DNA from: Gracilibacillus dipsosauri
Lineage (GTDB): Bacteria; Bacillota; Bacilli; Bacillales; Amphibacillaceae
NCBI RefSeq assembly: GCF_003176895.1
Contig: NZ_QGTD01000020.1
Coordinates: 124,001-188,000 of the forward strand
Direction of reading: 5' to 3'
Length of the DNA: 64,000 nt
Shown: positions 10,249-17,520 of the stretch, piece by piece
Position numbering within the stretch: the stretch's first letter is position 1
Layout of the letters: each line of letters opens with the position of its first letter
The notes under the pieces: generated by a model
Told to the model about the DNA's origin: nothing
The model's input: the letters and a program-made list of their open reading frames with translations, nothing else
Database searches by the model: none
Made by a program: the position numbers and the translations under genes

Positions 10249-11072
10249 TGGAATTCCCCCCTCTTTTCCTTCGCCTCTTCGATTAAACGCTGTAAGTATC
10301 CTTTACTTTCTGCGGCAATCGCCGTAATCTCAGGTAATTCGTAGTCCTTTGCTCCAATTATCTCTAATACTGTCGCCCCTTGATAATCGACCTCCGTCAT
10401 TTTATCCACCACTTCTTTTAGTGGAACGGTTCCCCTACCTGCTGTTTGAAATTCAGGGGAAGCAATCTGTAGTTGTTCCATAAAGGTATCACGGATATGT
10501 GAATGAATAATATGATCTGACAGAACATCCAATGCTTCGACTGGATCGTCTCCCACACGACCAACATGGGTAGCATCAAAATTCAATCCTAATGCTGAAT
10601 GTTTCACTTCATCCATCAACCGAAGAGCTGTTTTCGTATTGTAAATACTTTGCCCATAGTGTAATTTTAATGCATATTGTATACCCATATCATTTGCTGC
10701 CTGTGTTAATTCTTCAATCGCTCGGATGGAATCTTCTGTGCTTTCTTCATCATCAGACTTTCCACCACTTCCTGTTGTTACCATCGGAATTCCCAGTTTG
10801 GCGGCACGTTCAAAAACTCTTTTGGTTCGTTCACGGTTCTCGGCAACAAGTATATTTGTTGCAGCCTCGACACAATAAAGATCAAGTCCAACCTCTTCTA
10901 CCATTTTCCTTATTTCAGCAAGTTCTGCATCACTTGCTGTATCTGTCAAATGCTCCACCATGCCTACAATAGATGATAGTTCGATACCGTCATAGCCACA
11001 AAATTTGATGTATCGAATGGCTGTCTTTAGATCGTATCCACTAAAAAGAACGGAATTAACGCCTAATTTCAT
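10242..11072 (-). CDS. Sugar phosphate isomerase/epimerase (IolE-like TIM barrel)
   Basis: 276 residues. Opens GVNSVLFSGYDLKTAIRYIK, with GYDGIELSS and ALKLHYGQSIYNT, and ends with HIIHSHIRDT and GRGTVPLKEV. These are the usual metal-ligand strands of the xylose isomerase-like TIM-barrel superfamily (AP endonuclease 2 family; IolE, hydroxypyruvate isomerase, epimerases). ATG start follows GGAGGAG. It sits between the ABC permease and the oxidoreductase genes, consistent with catabolism of the imported sugar. Confidence 0.8.
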   Translation of the reverse strand: MKLGVNSVLFSGYDLKTAIRYIKFCGYDGIELSSIVGMVEHLTDTASDAELAEIRKMVEEVGLDLYCVEAATNILVAENRERTKRVFERAAKLGIPMVTTGSGGKSDDEESTEDSIRAIEELTQAANDMGIQYALKLHYGQSIYNTKTALRLMDEVKHSALGLNFDATHVGRVGDDPVEALDVLSDHIIHSHIRDTFMEQLQIASPEFQTAGRGTVPLKEVVDKMTEVDYQGATVLEIIGAKDYELPEITAIAAESKGYLQRLIEEAKEKRGEFQC

Positions 11073-11174
11073 TTTTTCTCCTCCTTCATTAGACTACTAC
11101 TCCTAGCATATAAGGTGGCAATAGGCCCCGCATAGCTTATTACGCCTTTCACTAGGTCATTTACGACACCCCTT

Positions 11175-12059
11175 TTAGCCTTTCACTGCCCCAGCAGTCA
11201 TTCCATCTACTATTTTTTTATTGAAGAAAATAAACAAGATTAACGGTGGGATGGAAATCAACAATACGTCTGCGAACAATAAGTGATAAGATGTTCCATA
11301 AACACCCGTAAAGTTATAAAGTGTTAGTTGGACGGTGGCATTTTCCGCACCTGGAAAGAAATAGAGCATATTTTCAAAGTCATTATAAATCTGTATGGAA
11401 GATAATACGATAACCGTAGAAGTTACTGGCTTTAATAATGGAAAGATAATCTTAAAGAATAATTGAAATGGCCCACATCCATCCATCAATGCTGCTTCAT
11501 CAAGTTCTCGTGGAATGGTAGCAACAAAGGCCGTATACAATAAACAAGCAAATGAAAAGTGCAACGCAGATTCTAGTAAAATAATGCCTGGAAATGACTT
11601 AAAAAGTCCTAACTGTTGTAACACCCAAATAGTAGGAACAATGGTTGGAGGAATCATCAGCCCCATTAGAATCACGTAATTGAGTTTTTTTGCCATTCCT
11701 TGTCTGCGTGATAATACAAAGCCTGCCATCGAGCAAATAAAAATGATGATTATAATCGATGCGATTGTAATAAGAGAGCTATTCAAAAATGCCCTCAATA
11801 CGACCCCGTCATTTAATGTTAATACTTCCTTATAGTTGGCGAAAAATTGAAATGCCTCTGGCCATGCTAGGCTCAATTTCGCTGCATCTGCACTATTTTT
11901 AAAGGAATTAATAATCACAAAATAAAATGGAATTCCAAAAAAGATAGCAGCAAATAAAACAGCGAAAGTCTCAAACAAAAACCACTTCTTCGAAGCTTTT
12001 TTCTTTGTTTCTAATCGTGTAGTTGCTTGTTCTATAACCCCTTCTTGTTTCCCACTCAT
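11175..12059 (-). CDS. Carbohydrate ABC transporter permease (MalG type)
   Basis: 294 residues with six predicted membrane segments and the EAA loop PRELDEAALMDGCGPFQLFFK that contacts the ATPase. The C-terminal MTAGAVKG end is typical of MalG-type CUT1 permeases. Its start codon overlaps the upstream permease stop by ATGA (12056-12059). Forms the heteromeric channel with the next protein. No ATPase gene is near; in Bacilli such importers usually share MsmX (known for the group, not shown here). Confidence 0.9.
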   Translation of the reverse strand: MSGKQEGVIEQATTRLETKKKASKKWFLFETFAVLFAAIFFGIPFYFVIINSFKNSADAAKLSLAWPEAFQFFANYKEVLTLNDGVVLRAFLNSSLITIASIIIIIFICSMAGFVLSRRQGMAKKLNYVILMGLMIPPTIVPTIWVLQQLGLFKSFPGIILLESALHFSFACLLYTAFVATIPRELDEAALMDGCGPFQLFFKIIFPLLKPVTSTVIVLSSIQIYNDFENMLYFFPGAENATVQLTLYNFTGVYGTSYHLLFADVLLISIPPLILFIFFNKKIVDGMTAGAVKG

Positions 12060-12922
12060 AGGTCCACCTCTTTCCGATTAAGCAGTTTGAAGATTGGGAA
12101 AGCTATAAAACCAACAAACAAAAACAATAGGACATTACCTGCAGTTGCAAGACCGAAAAAGCCACTTGCATACTGTTTGTAGACAATCGATGCTAAAAGG
12201 TCAGAGCTAAAGCCTGGCCCACCACCAGTCATCGCCCATACTAAGTCAAAGGTTCGCAATCCACCGATTAATGCTAGAATGATTACAGTATTTAAGGCTG
12301 GTCGTGAAAGTGGTAAGGTAATGTAAAAAAACGATTGCAACGCATTCCCACCATCTATTTTTAATGCTTCATAATAATGATTTGGTATCGCCATAATCCC
12401 TGCAATAAAAATAACAGTAGCAATCCCAACCCCTTTCCATATATCTGTCATCGCAACTGATAATAATGCTATCTTTGCATCTCCGAGCCAATTAGGTCCT
12501 GTTATCCCTACTAATGATAATGCTTTATTAATAATCCCATCTGTTGGGTGCATTAATGCGCTAAAAGTAAAACCTACAGCAATCGTACTTAACAATGCAG
12601 GGAAGAATACAATAGAACGAAGAAAATCTTTATTCTTTATTTTTGAACATAGGAATACTGCAAGGAATAAACCAAGTATCACCTTTCCGCCCATTGTCGT
12701 GAAAGCATAAATCAATGTATTACGGAACCCAATTCTTAAGGAAGGCTCTTGAAAAAACTGCACAAAGTTTTCAAAACCAATAAATTCCCAATCATCTAAT
12801 GTCCACCATGTCATACTGTAGAAGAACGCCATTAATGTTGGAAACAAGAAGAAAGTACAATAAACAAGTGCGGCAGGAATGAGAAAAACGAATGGGTACA
12901 TTTTCTTGGCCGAACTATTCAT
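12056..12922 (-). CDS. Carbohydrate ABC transporter permease (MalF type)
   Basis: 288 residues, six membrane segments, with the EAA-type loop IPNHYYEALKIDGGNALQSFF and the early GFENFVQFF segment common in CUT1 permeases. Lies between the binding-protein gene and the MalG-type gene; ATGA overlap with the latter. Confidence 0.9.
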   Translation of the reverse strand: MNSSAKKMYPFVFLIPAALVYCTFFLFPTLMAFFYSMTWWTLDDWEFIGFENFVQFFQEPSLRIGFRNTLIYAFTTMGGKVILGLFLAVFLCSKIKNKDFLRSIVFFPALLSTIAVGFTFSALMHPTDGIINKALSLVGITGPNWLGDAKIALLSVAMTDIWKGVGIATVIFIAGIMAIPNHYYEALKIDGGNALQSFFYITLPLSRPALNTVIILALIGGLRTFDLVWAMTGGGPGFSSDLLASIVYKQYASGFFGLATAGNVLLFLFVGFIAFPIFKLLNRKEVDL

Positions 12923-12996
12923 CTATGTCAGCTCCTTTCTATCAGAAAGTAAAATTCCTTTAGAGTCAGAACGGGAATAACTGTTTCATGATTACC

Positions 12997-14331
12997 TTAG
13001 TCCCATTCCATCCCTAATTGTTTCGCTTGTTTCTCAACATCATCATCGTACATTTCAGCAGCTTCTTCTGCTGTCATTTGTCCAGTGCCTACAGCTGTGC
13101 ATATTTGGGGCAAGTTCGGCCCTTTGATTGGAGAGACAAACTCTAATGCAGGTGCGACATCCCCTGACTCAAAGTAAGGCACTACGTCTTTTACCGCAGT
13201 ATACGAATCCTCTGGAAGCTCAACACCCTCTATGACGTACGGTCCAATACTTTTCGAGTTTTCTTCGTAAAGCTTTATTGCCTTATCTGACAGGAAATAG
13301 TCCATCCATTTTTTTGCTGTTTCCACCTTTTCTGAATCTTTGTTAATTAAATATGCATTCGGCATCCAAACAGTAAACCCATTAATACTAGGGTCATCAC
13401 TAGGCTGTGGGAAAATACCAATATCATTTACTAGCTCAGGGAAATCTTCATTTATATTTTCTAATACTTGGGTTAGCATTGGATAATGAACTCCTTCCCC
13501 CTCCGCCAACATTTGTCTACCTTGACCATATTCTGCAACAGTGTAATCCTCATTCATAAAACCGCGCTCATATAATTCCTGTATTCTTTCAAATCCTCTT
13601 TGAGCTTCTGGAGTATTAGAAAATTTCGCCTTTCCAGCAGTGTATTCCTCTGCAAAATTTGGCACCTCTGCTTGCACATTGTAGAAATCAGCAAGAATCG
13701 GTAATTGAGAAGTCCAAATTTCACCATGGGTACCGATGACAGGTACTTTACCAGCTTCCTTAATTTTTTCATTATTCTCCATTAATTCATCCCATGTTTT
13801 CGGAACCTCTAAGTCTAGTTCCTCATAGACACGCTTGTTATATAACCAGCCTCCTACTTGACTCGATCCTTCTGGAATACCGTATATTTTTCCTTCTTCA
13901 CTCACTACCTCTTTATAAGAATCCATTATTTTGTCAACGAATGGCTCATCCGACAAATCGACAAAATATTTTTCCGGATTTAATGCCATTAACAATGATC
14001 CAGAATTAAATAATAAAATATCCGACATTTCCCCAGTGGCGAGACGAGTCTTTACAATATTTTCTCCTTCTGGTCCTCCTGGACGTAATTCAATTTTTGT
14101 TTTGATCCCAATATCCTCTTCCATCGCCTCCATTACCGCTCTAAAACCTTCCGTATCATCTGCCTCTCCCATTAACAATGTAATTTCTGTCATTTCTTCA
14201 TTACTTGCCTCACCTTCTGTGCTCTCTTTTTCATCAGTTGTTATTTCTTCATTTGAGCTACTACACCCGAAAAGAAGAAACGAAGATAGTAAAAACCAAA
14301 CTATTACCGTAAGATAATTAACACGCCCCAT
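12997..14331 (-). CDS. Sugar ABC transporter solute-binding lipoprotein
   Basis: 444 residues. Signal peptide with lipobox LFGC (Cys at about 23) followed by a Ser/Glu-rich linker, so it is anchored outside the membrane. The rest is a family 1 extracellular binding protein: TLLMGEADDTEGF, YGIPEGSSQVGGWLYNKRVY and NGFTVWMPNAYLINKDSEK. ATG start at 14331 after AAAGGAAG. First gene of the importer operon and preceded by a consensus cre site, so it is likely subject to carbon catabolite repression. Confidence 0.9.
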   Translation of the reverse strand: MGRVNYLTVIVWFLLSSFLLFGCSSSNEEITTDEKESTEGEASNEEMTEITLLMGEADDTEGFRAVMEAMEEDIGIKTKIELRPGGPEGENIVKTRLATGEMSDILLFNSGSLLMALNPEKYFVDLSDEPFVDKIMDSYKEVVSEEGKIYGIPEGSSQVGGWLYNKRVYEELDLEVPKTWDELMENNEKIKEAGKVPVIGTHGEIWTSQLPILADFYNVQAEVPNFAEEYTAGKAKFSNTPEAQRGFERIQELYERGFMNEDYTVAEYGQGRQMLAEGEGVHYPMLTQVLENINEDFPELVNDIGIFPQPSDDPSINGFTVWMPNAYLINKDSEKVETAKKWMDYFLSDKAIKLYEENSKSIGPYVIEGVELPEDSYTAVKDVVPYFESGDVAPALEFVSPIKGPNLPQICTAVGTGQMTAEEAAEMYDDDVEKQAKQLGMEWD

Positions 14332-14370
14332 TTTTTCACTTCCTTTTATAAAATAGTTTTTGTCGAATCG

Positions 14371-14384
14371 TGTAATCGCTTACA
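14371..14384. promoter_or_regulatory. cre site (CcpA operator)
   Basis: TGTAATCGCTTACA fits the B. subtilis cre consensus TGWNANCGNTNWCA at every defined base. It lies 40 bp upstream of the binding-protein start on the minus strand, within the gap after the upstream oxidoreductase gene. CcpA would repress the importer operon when preferred sugars are present (inference from consensus and position). Confidence 0.75.
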
Positions 14385-14393
14385 TTTTATAAG

Positions 14394-15431
14394 TTAAACA
14401 TTTGATTTTCCTTGGACATTTGATTTTCCTTGGACATTTGAAATATCCACTACTTCCCCACCATTTTTTTGAGATTGAATAGCGGCTTCGATCACTTCCT
14501 GTACAGCAAGAGCATCATGGCTAGAGGCATTCATTTCAGCAGGTGGTACACCTTCTTTTACCTGTTGGATAAAATCAGCAAAACGATACAAAAAGGTATC
14601 ATGGAAGCTTCCAATATCTAAAAAAATAGAATTATGTTCCACAAGTATCTCATCTCTGTTATGTGGAAAAAACAGTAATCGTTCGAACACATTGTCTATT
14701 TCAAAACGACCTTTCGTTCCACCAACTTCGCAATATTCAATCGGATGAATTCTAGACATGTCATAGCTTCCCGTTAGATGACCAACTGCTCCTGAAGCAA
14801 ATTCCATATTTATCGAAACAGTAGACCATGTGTTTCTCTCGGGAGCTTTTGTCATAAAAGATTGTACACGACGTATTTCTCCTCCAAAGTAACGCATAAC
14901 ATCAATTGAATGTGGATGCAATGCCCTCATATGGAACCACTCTGTCATGTCCTTTGGATTTTGGATCGTTAACTTCATATTAAGAAATAATAAAGCTCCT
15001 AGACTACCATTGTCGATTAAATTCTTTCCTTTACTAGCTATAGGGACAAATCGATGGTTTAAATTACATACAAAACGTACATTTTGATGTGTTGCAAATT
15101 GCACCATTTCACGTGCTTCCTCGATACTATTAGATATTGGCTTTTCCACTAACACATCTTTTCCTGCTTTAATTGCAGTCATAGCCGGCTTAAAATGATG
15201 ACTACCGTTTTCTACCCCTGCAGTCGCGATACTTACAATATCAATTTCCTCAGTTTCGAGCATTTTTTCTAGATCCGTATAACATGCTGTATGATACGTT
15301 TCTGCCATTTGCTGTGCACGATTCTTAATCAAATCACAAACGGCTACGAGCTCAGTGTCATTATGTTGATGATAAAATTGGCAATGAAGCTTCCCGATTT
15401 TGTTAACTCCTACAACAGCAACCTTTAGCAT
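14394..15431 (-). CDS. Gfo/Idh/MocA-family oxidoreductase B
   Basis: 345 residues from ATG at 15431 (AGGGTGGGG upstream; an earlier in-frame ATG at 15470 is not needed). It is closely similar along its whole length to the protein at 9235, including EKPIS and RALHPHSIDVMRYF. The Rossmann loop is altered: G-V-N-K-I-G instead of G-V-G-N-I-G at residues 8-13, so the second glycine is Asn10. The C terminus ends in a repeat of the hexapeptide NVQGKS, coded by an 18-bp tandem duplication. First gene of the minus-strand island. Confidence 0.82.
   Translation of the reverse strand: MLKVAVVGVNKIGKLHCQFYHQHNDTELVAVCDLIKNRAQQMAETYHTACYTDLEKMLETEEIDIVSIATAGVENGSHHFKPAMTAIKAGKDVLVEKPISNSIEEAREMVQFATHQNVRFVCNLNHRFVPIASKGKNLIDNGSLGALLFLNMKLTIQNPKDMTEWFHMRALHPHSIDVMRYFGGEIRRVQSFMTKAPERNTWSTVSINMEFASGAVGHLTGSYDMSRIHPIEYCEVGGTKGRFEIDNVFERLLFFPHNRDEILVEHNSIFLDIGSFHDTFLYRFADFIQQVKEGVPPAEMNASSHDALAVQEVIEAAIQSQKNGGEVVDISNVQGKSNVQGKSNV
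14399..14434. repeat. 18-bp tandem repeat inside a gene end
   Basis: CATTTGATTTTCCTTGGA is present twice in direct succession (14399-14416, 14417-14434) and its first six bases start a third copy. In frame it lengthens the C terminus of oxidoreductase B by NVQGKS units without disturbing the stop. Confidence 0.85.
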
Positions 15432-15468
15432 AACGCCCCACCCTTCATCAAACCATTGAAATACTAAC

Positions 15469-15480
15469 AACCAATTGGTT
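15469..15480. promoter_or_regulatory. Palindrome upstream of the island's first gene
   Basis: AACCAATTGGTT is a perfect 12-bp palindrome 38 bp upstream of the oxidoreductase B start. It may be an operator for the island regulator. The rest of the gap up to 15712 shows no other clear signal; no firm -35/-10 pair could be assigned. Confidence 0.35.
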
Positions 15481-15711
15481 AGTTATATAGTAAAGCAACT
15501 TGGAGACGCAATCATAGCTATTTAAGCCAATTTTTCTAAAGGAAAAATGGGAAAATAGTTATGTTAGAGAAATAGTGCATGCTAATTATACAGTGTAGCC
15601 TTTACCCTGTTGACTATATTTCCTTTTTGTGATCAAGTTTTTTTCTTGTTCATTTACGCCATAAAGGGAATTCACTAATCATAAGTAATTGTATGTATCT
15701 TAAATGTGAAA

Positions 15712-15736
15712 AAAAGAACAAATCATTGATTTGTCC
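15712..15736 (-). terminator. Terminator of the amino acid transporter operon
   Basis: Read on the minus strand just after the permease stop, ACAAAT and ATTTGT pair around a short loop and are followed by TCTTTTTTT, a Rho-independent pattern with a weak A/T stem. Confidence 0.5.
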
Positions 15737-15738
15737 CT

Positions 15739-16404
15739 CTATTTCACATATCTACTAAAACGCTCTTCCATTTTTTCTTGAAAATAGGCAATGATAATAC
15801 AAAGCGGCCAATATATAAGGGCAACTAATATATACATCGTTAAGGAATCAAATGTACGACCACCTGCAATTTGCGCCTTTTGGAAAAGTTCAGGCACTGT
15901 AATAACTGCAGCCAGAGAGGTTGCCTTTACTAAATCTAAAAAAACATTGGTCAACGGTGGCATTGCAATTCTCGTTCCTTGTGGTAATATAATTTTCATT
16001 AATGTTTGCCAATAATTAAATCCAAGAGCCTTTGCCGATTCCCACTGTCCTTTTGGTACGCTGTTTAAGGAAGAACGAATTACCTCAGCAATATATGCAG
16101 CACTATTAAGGCCAAACCCTAAAACTGCAGCTAGATATGCCGATAAATTTAAATCAACCATTGGTAATCCATAATATAAAATAAACAAAAACACTAGAAT
16201 TGGTGTTCCGCGCATAAAAGAAATATAGACTCTAGCCGGATAACGCAATATAAGATATTCTGAGCTTCTAGCTAAGGAAATAAATAGCCCTAGCACGAGC
16301 CCTAATCCCATTGCTACGAATGAGACAGCAATAGTCATCGGGAGCCCGCCTAAAATAAATGGTAAATTTTCTAATGCTAGTTTGACATCAAAAAAATCTT
16401 GCAT
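15739..16404 (-). CDS. Polar amino acid ABC transporter permease
   Basis: 221 residues, membrane segments typical of the HisM/GlnP type, with EAA loop VPKGQWESAKALGFNYWQTL and the YISFMRGTPILVFLF segment. Directly follows the binding-protein gene (14 bp). No ATPase gene follows; the operon ends in a hairpin. Confidence 0.9.
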   Translation of the reverse strand: MQDFFDVKLALENLPFILGGLPMTIAVSFVAMGLGLVLGLFISLARSSEYLILRYPARVYISFMRGTPILVFLFILYYGLPMVDLNLSAYLAAVLGFGLNSAAYIAEVIRSSLNSVPKGQWESAKALGFNYWQTLMKIILPQGTRIAMPPLTNVFLDLVKATSLAAVITVPELFQKAQIAGGRTFDSLTMYILVALIYWPLCIIIAYFQEKMEERFSRYVK

Positions 16405-16418
16405 TTATATTTCACACC

Positions 16419-17279
16419 TTATAGATCAAGACCTTCAATCTCCTCAATTTCACCTTCAGGTTTTTTAGAGGCATCCTCTTGATAAAATTTTATTGCTAAT
16501 TCAGATAATGTACCATCTTCACGCATCTCTTGCAATGCGTCGTTTATTTTTGTTTGTAATACCGTTGCTTCTTTATCCATTACCACAGCTTGTTCTGTTG
16601 GATGAAATTTCAAATCTGGATGAAGGGTTATATCAAACTCTGGGAATGCCGCTACACCAAATTTTGATAAATAATAGTCATTGACAATCACGTCTGTATT
16701 CCCATTGTGCACATCTCTTAAATATGCCTCGTTTGGTGCATTCCCATAGGTGACAACCTCTGCACCAAAATGCTCCGCAATTTGACTAAAAATTGTTGTT
16801 GCTCCACCACCAGCACGCTTTCCTTCTAAATCCTCTAAGCTATTTATTCCAGAATTATCTTCTTTACGAACAACCATTGTCGTGTAGGAATACTTATATG
16901 GATTAGAAAATGCAAATTGTTTTTTTCGTTTGTCTGTTATCTCAATATCATTTACAGCAACGTCTATTCTTCCACTTTGGATAGCCGGTAGCATACTGTC
17001 AATTCCCATGATTTCAAACTTAACATCAAGCCCTAATCGCTTACCTATCTCGCGCATCAGCTCTACGTCATATCCTGTTAATTTGTCTGTACCTTCCTCA
17101 TATGTAGAAGCTCCAACTAATGTACCAGATGTCCCAGCAATAATTTTACCTCTTTTTTCGATCCCACTCCAGACAGCATCCTCTTTCGTTGCTGAAGCCT
17201 CCTCTTTTTCATTACCTGTTCCGCAGGCAGAAAGAACCATCATTACTAAAATAGCAATAAACAAATAAAATCTCTTCAT
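16419..17279 (-). CDS. Amino acid ABC transporter binding lipoprotein
   Basis: 286 residues. Lipobox LSAC with Cys about residue 19, then a family 3 binding domain: GKIIAGTSGTL, GYDVELMREIGKRLG, DVAVNDIEITDKRKKQFAFSNPY and DVIVNDYYLSKFG. These features mark an amino acid (cystine/glutamine-type) receptor; the ligand cannot be fixed. Divergent from zosA across a 241-bp regulatory gap. Confidence 0.9.
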   Translation of the reverse strand: MKRFYLFIAILVMMVLSACGTGNEKEEASATKEDAVWSGIEKRGKIIAGTSGTLVGASTYEEGTDKLTGYDVELMREIGKRLGLDVKFEIMGIDSMLPAIQSGRIDVAVNDIEITDKRKKQFAFSNPYKYSYTTMVVRKEDNSGINSLEDLEGKRAGGGATTIFSQIAEHFGAEVVTYGNAPNEAYLRDVHNGNTDVIVNDYYLSKFGVAAFPEFDITLHPDLKFHPTEQAVVMDKEATVLQTKINDALQEMREDGTLSELAIKFYQEDASKKPEGEIEEIEGLDL

Positions 17280-17424
17280 TTTTCGCCACCCCTTTAAGTT
17301 GTTATATATTTTTCTTAATTTAAAAGATAACAGTTTATGCTTTATATTTCAACATTTTAATTCACTGTATTTATCACCAAAAATTAACTGTTACACATTA
17401 ATCACAAGTTAAGGAATGAACCTA

Positions 17425-17452
17425 TTGACTTTTGTCATAATTAATTTATAAT
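17425..17452 (+). promoter_or_regulatory. Sigma-A promoter of zosA
   Basis: TTGACT (17425-17430) and TATAAT (17447-17452) are separated by 16 bp, giving a start near 17460, about 60 bp before the gene. Confidence 0.7.
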
Positions 17453-17483
17453 TATATTAATTATTAATTTATAATAATTATAA
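17446..17483 (+). promoter_or_regulatory. PerR box and a second imperfect copy
   Basis: TTATAATAATTATAA at 17469-17483 is a perfect match to the Per box TTATAATNATTATAA. A second element, TTATAATTATATTAA (17446-17460), overlaps the -10 and matches with two changes. PerR bound here would block transcription and be released by peroxide; B. subtilis zosA is a known PerR target. Confidence 0.8.
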
Positions 17484-17490
17484 ATAATAA

Positions 17491-17505
17491 GAATGAATTT
17501 CATTC
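17491..17505 (+). promoter_or_regulatory. 7-1-7 palindrome between Per box and ribosome binding site
   Basis: GAATGAATTTCATTC is a perfect 7-1-7 inverted repeat, the geometry of Fur-family operators, but it fits neither the Fur, Zur nor PerR consensus well. Located just before AGGAGGC of zosA. Confidence 0.4.
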
Positions 17506-17520
17506 TCGTTAGGAGGCAAA

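Noticed and set aside
13931-14317. 128-codon plus-strand open frame inside the binding-protein gene
   Set aside because: Low-complexity Ser/Ile/Val-rich antisense frame; the minus-strand lipoprotein explains the coding signal.
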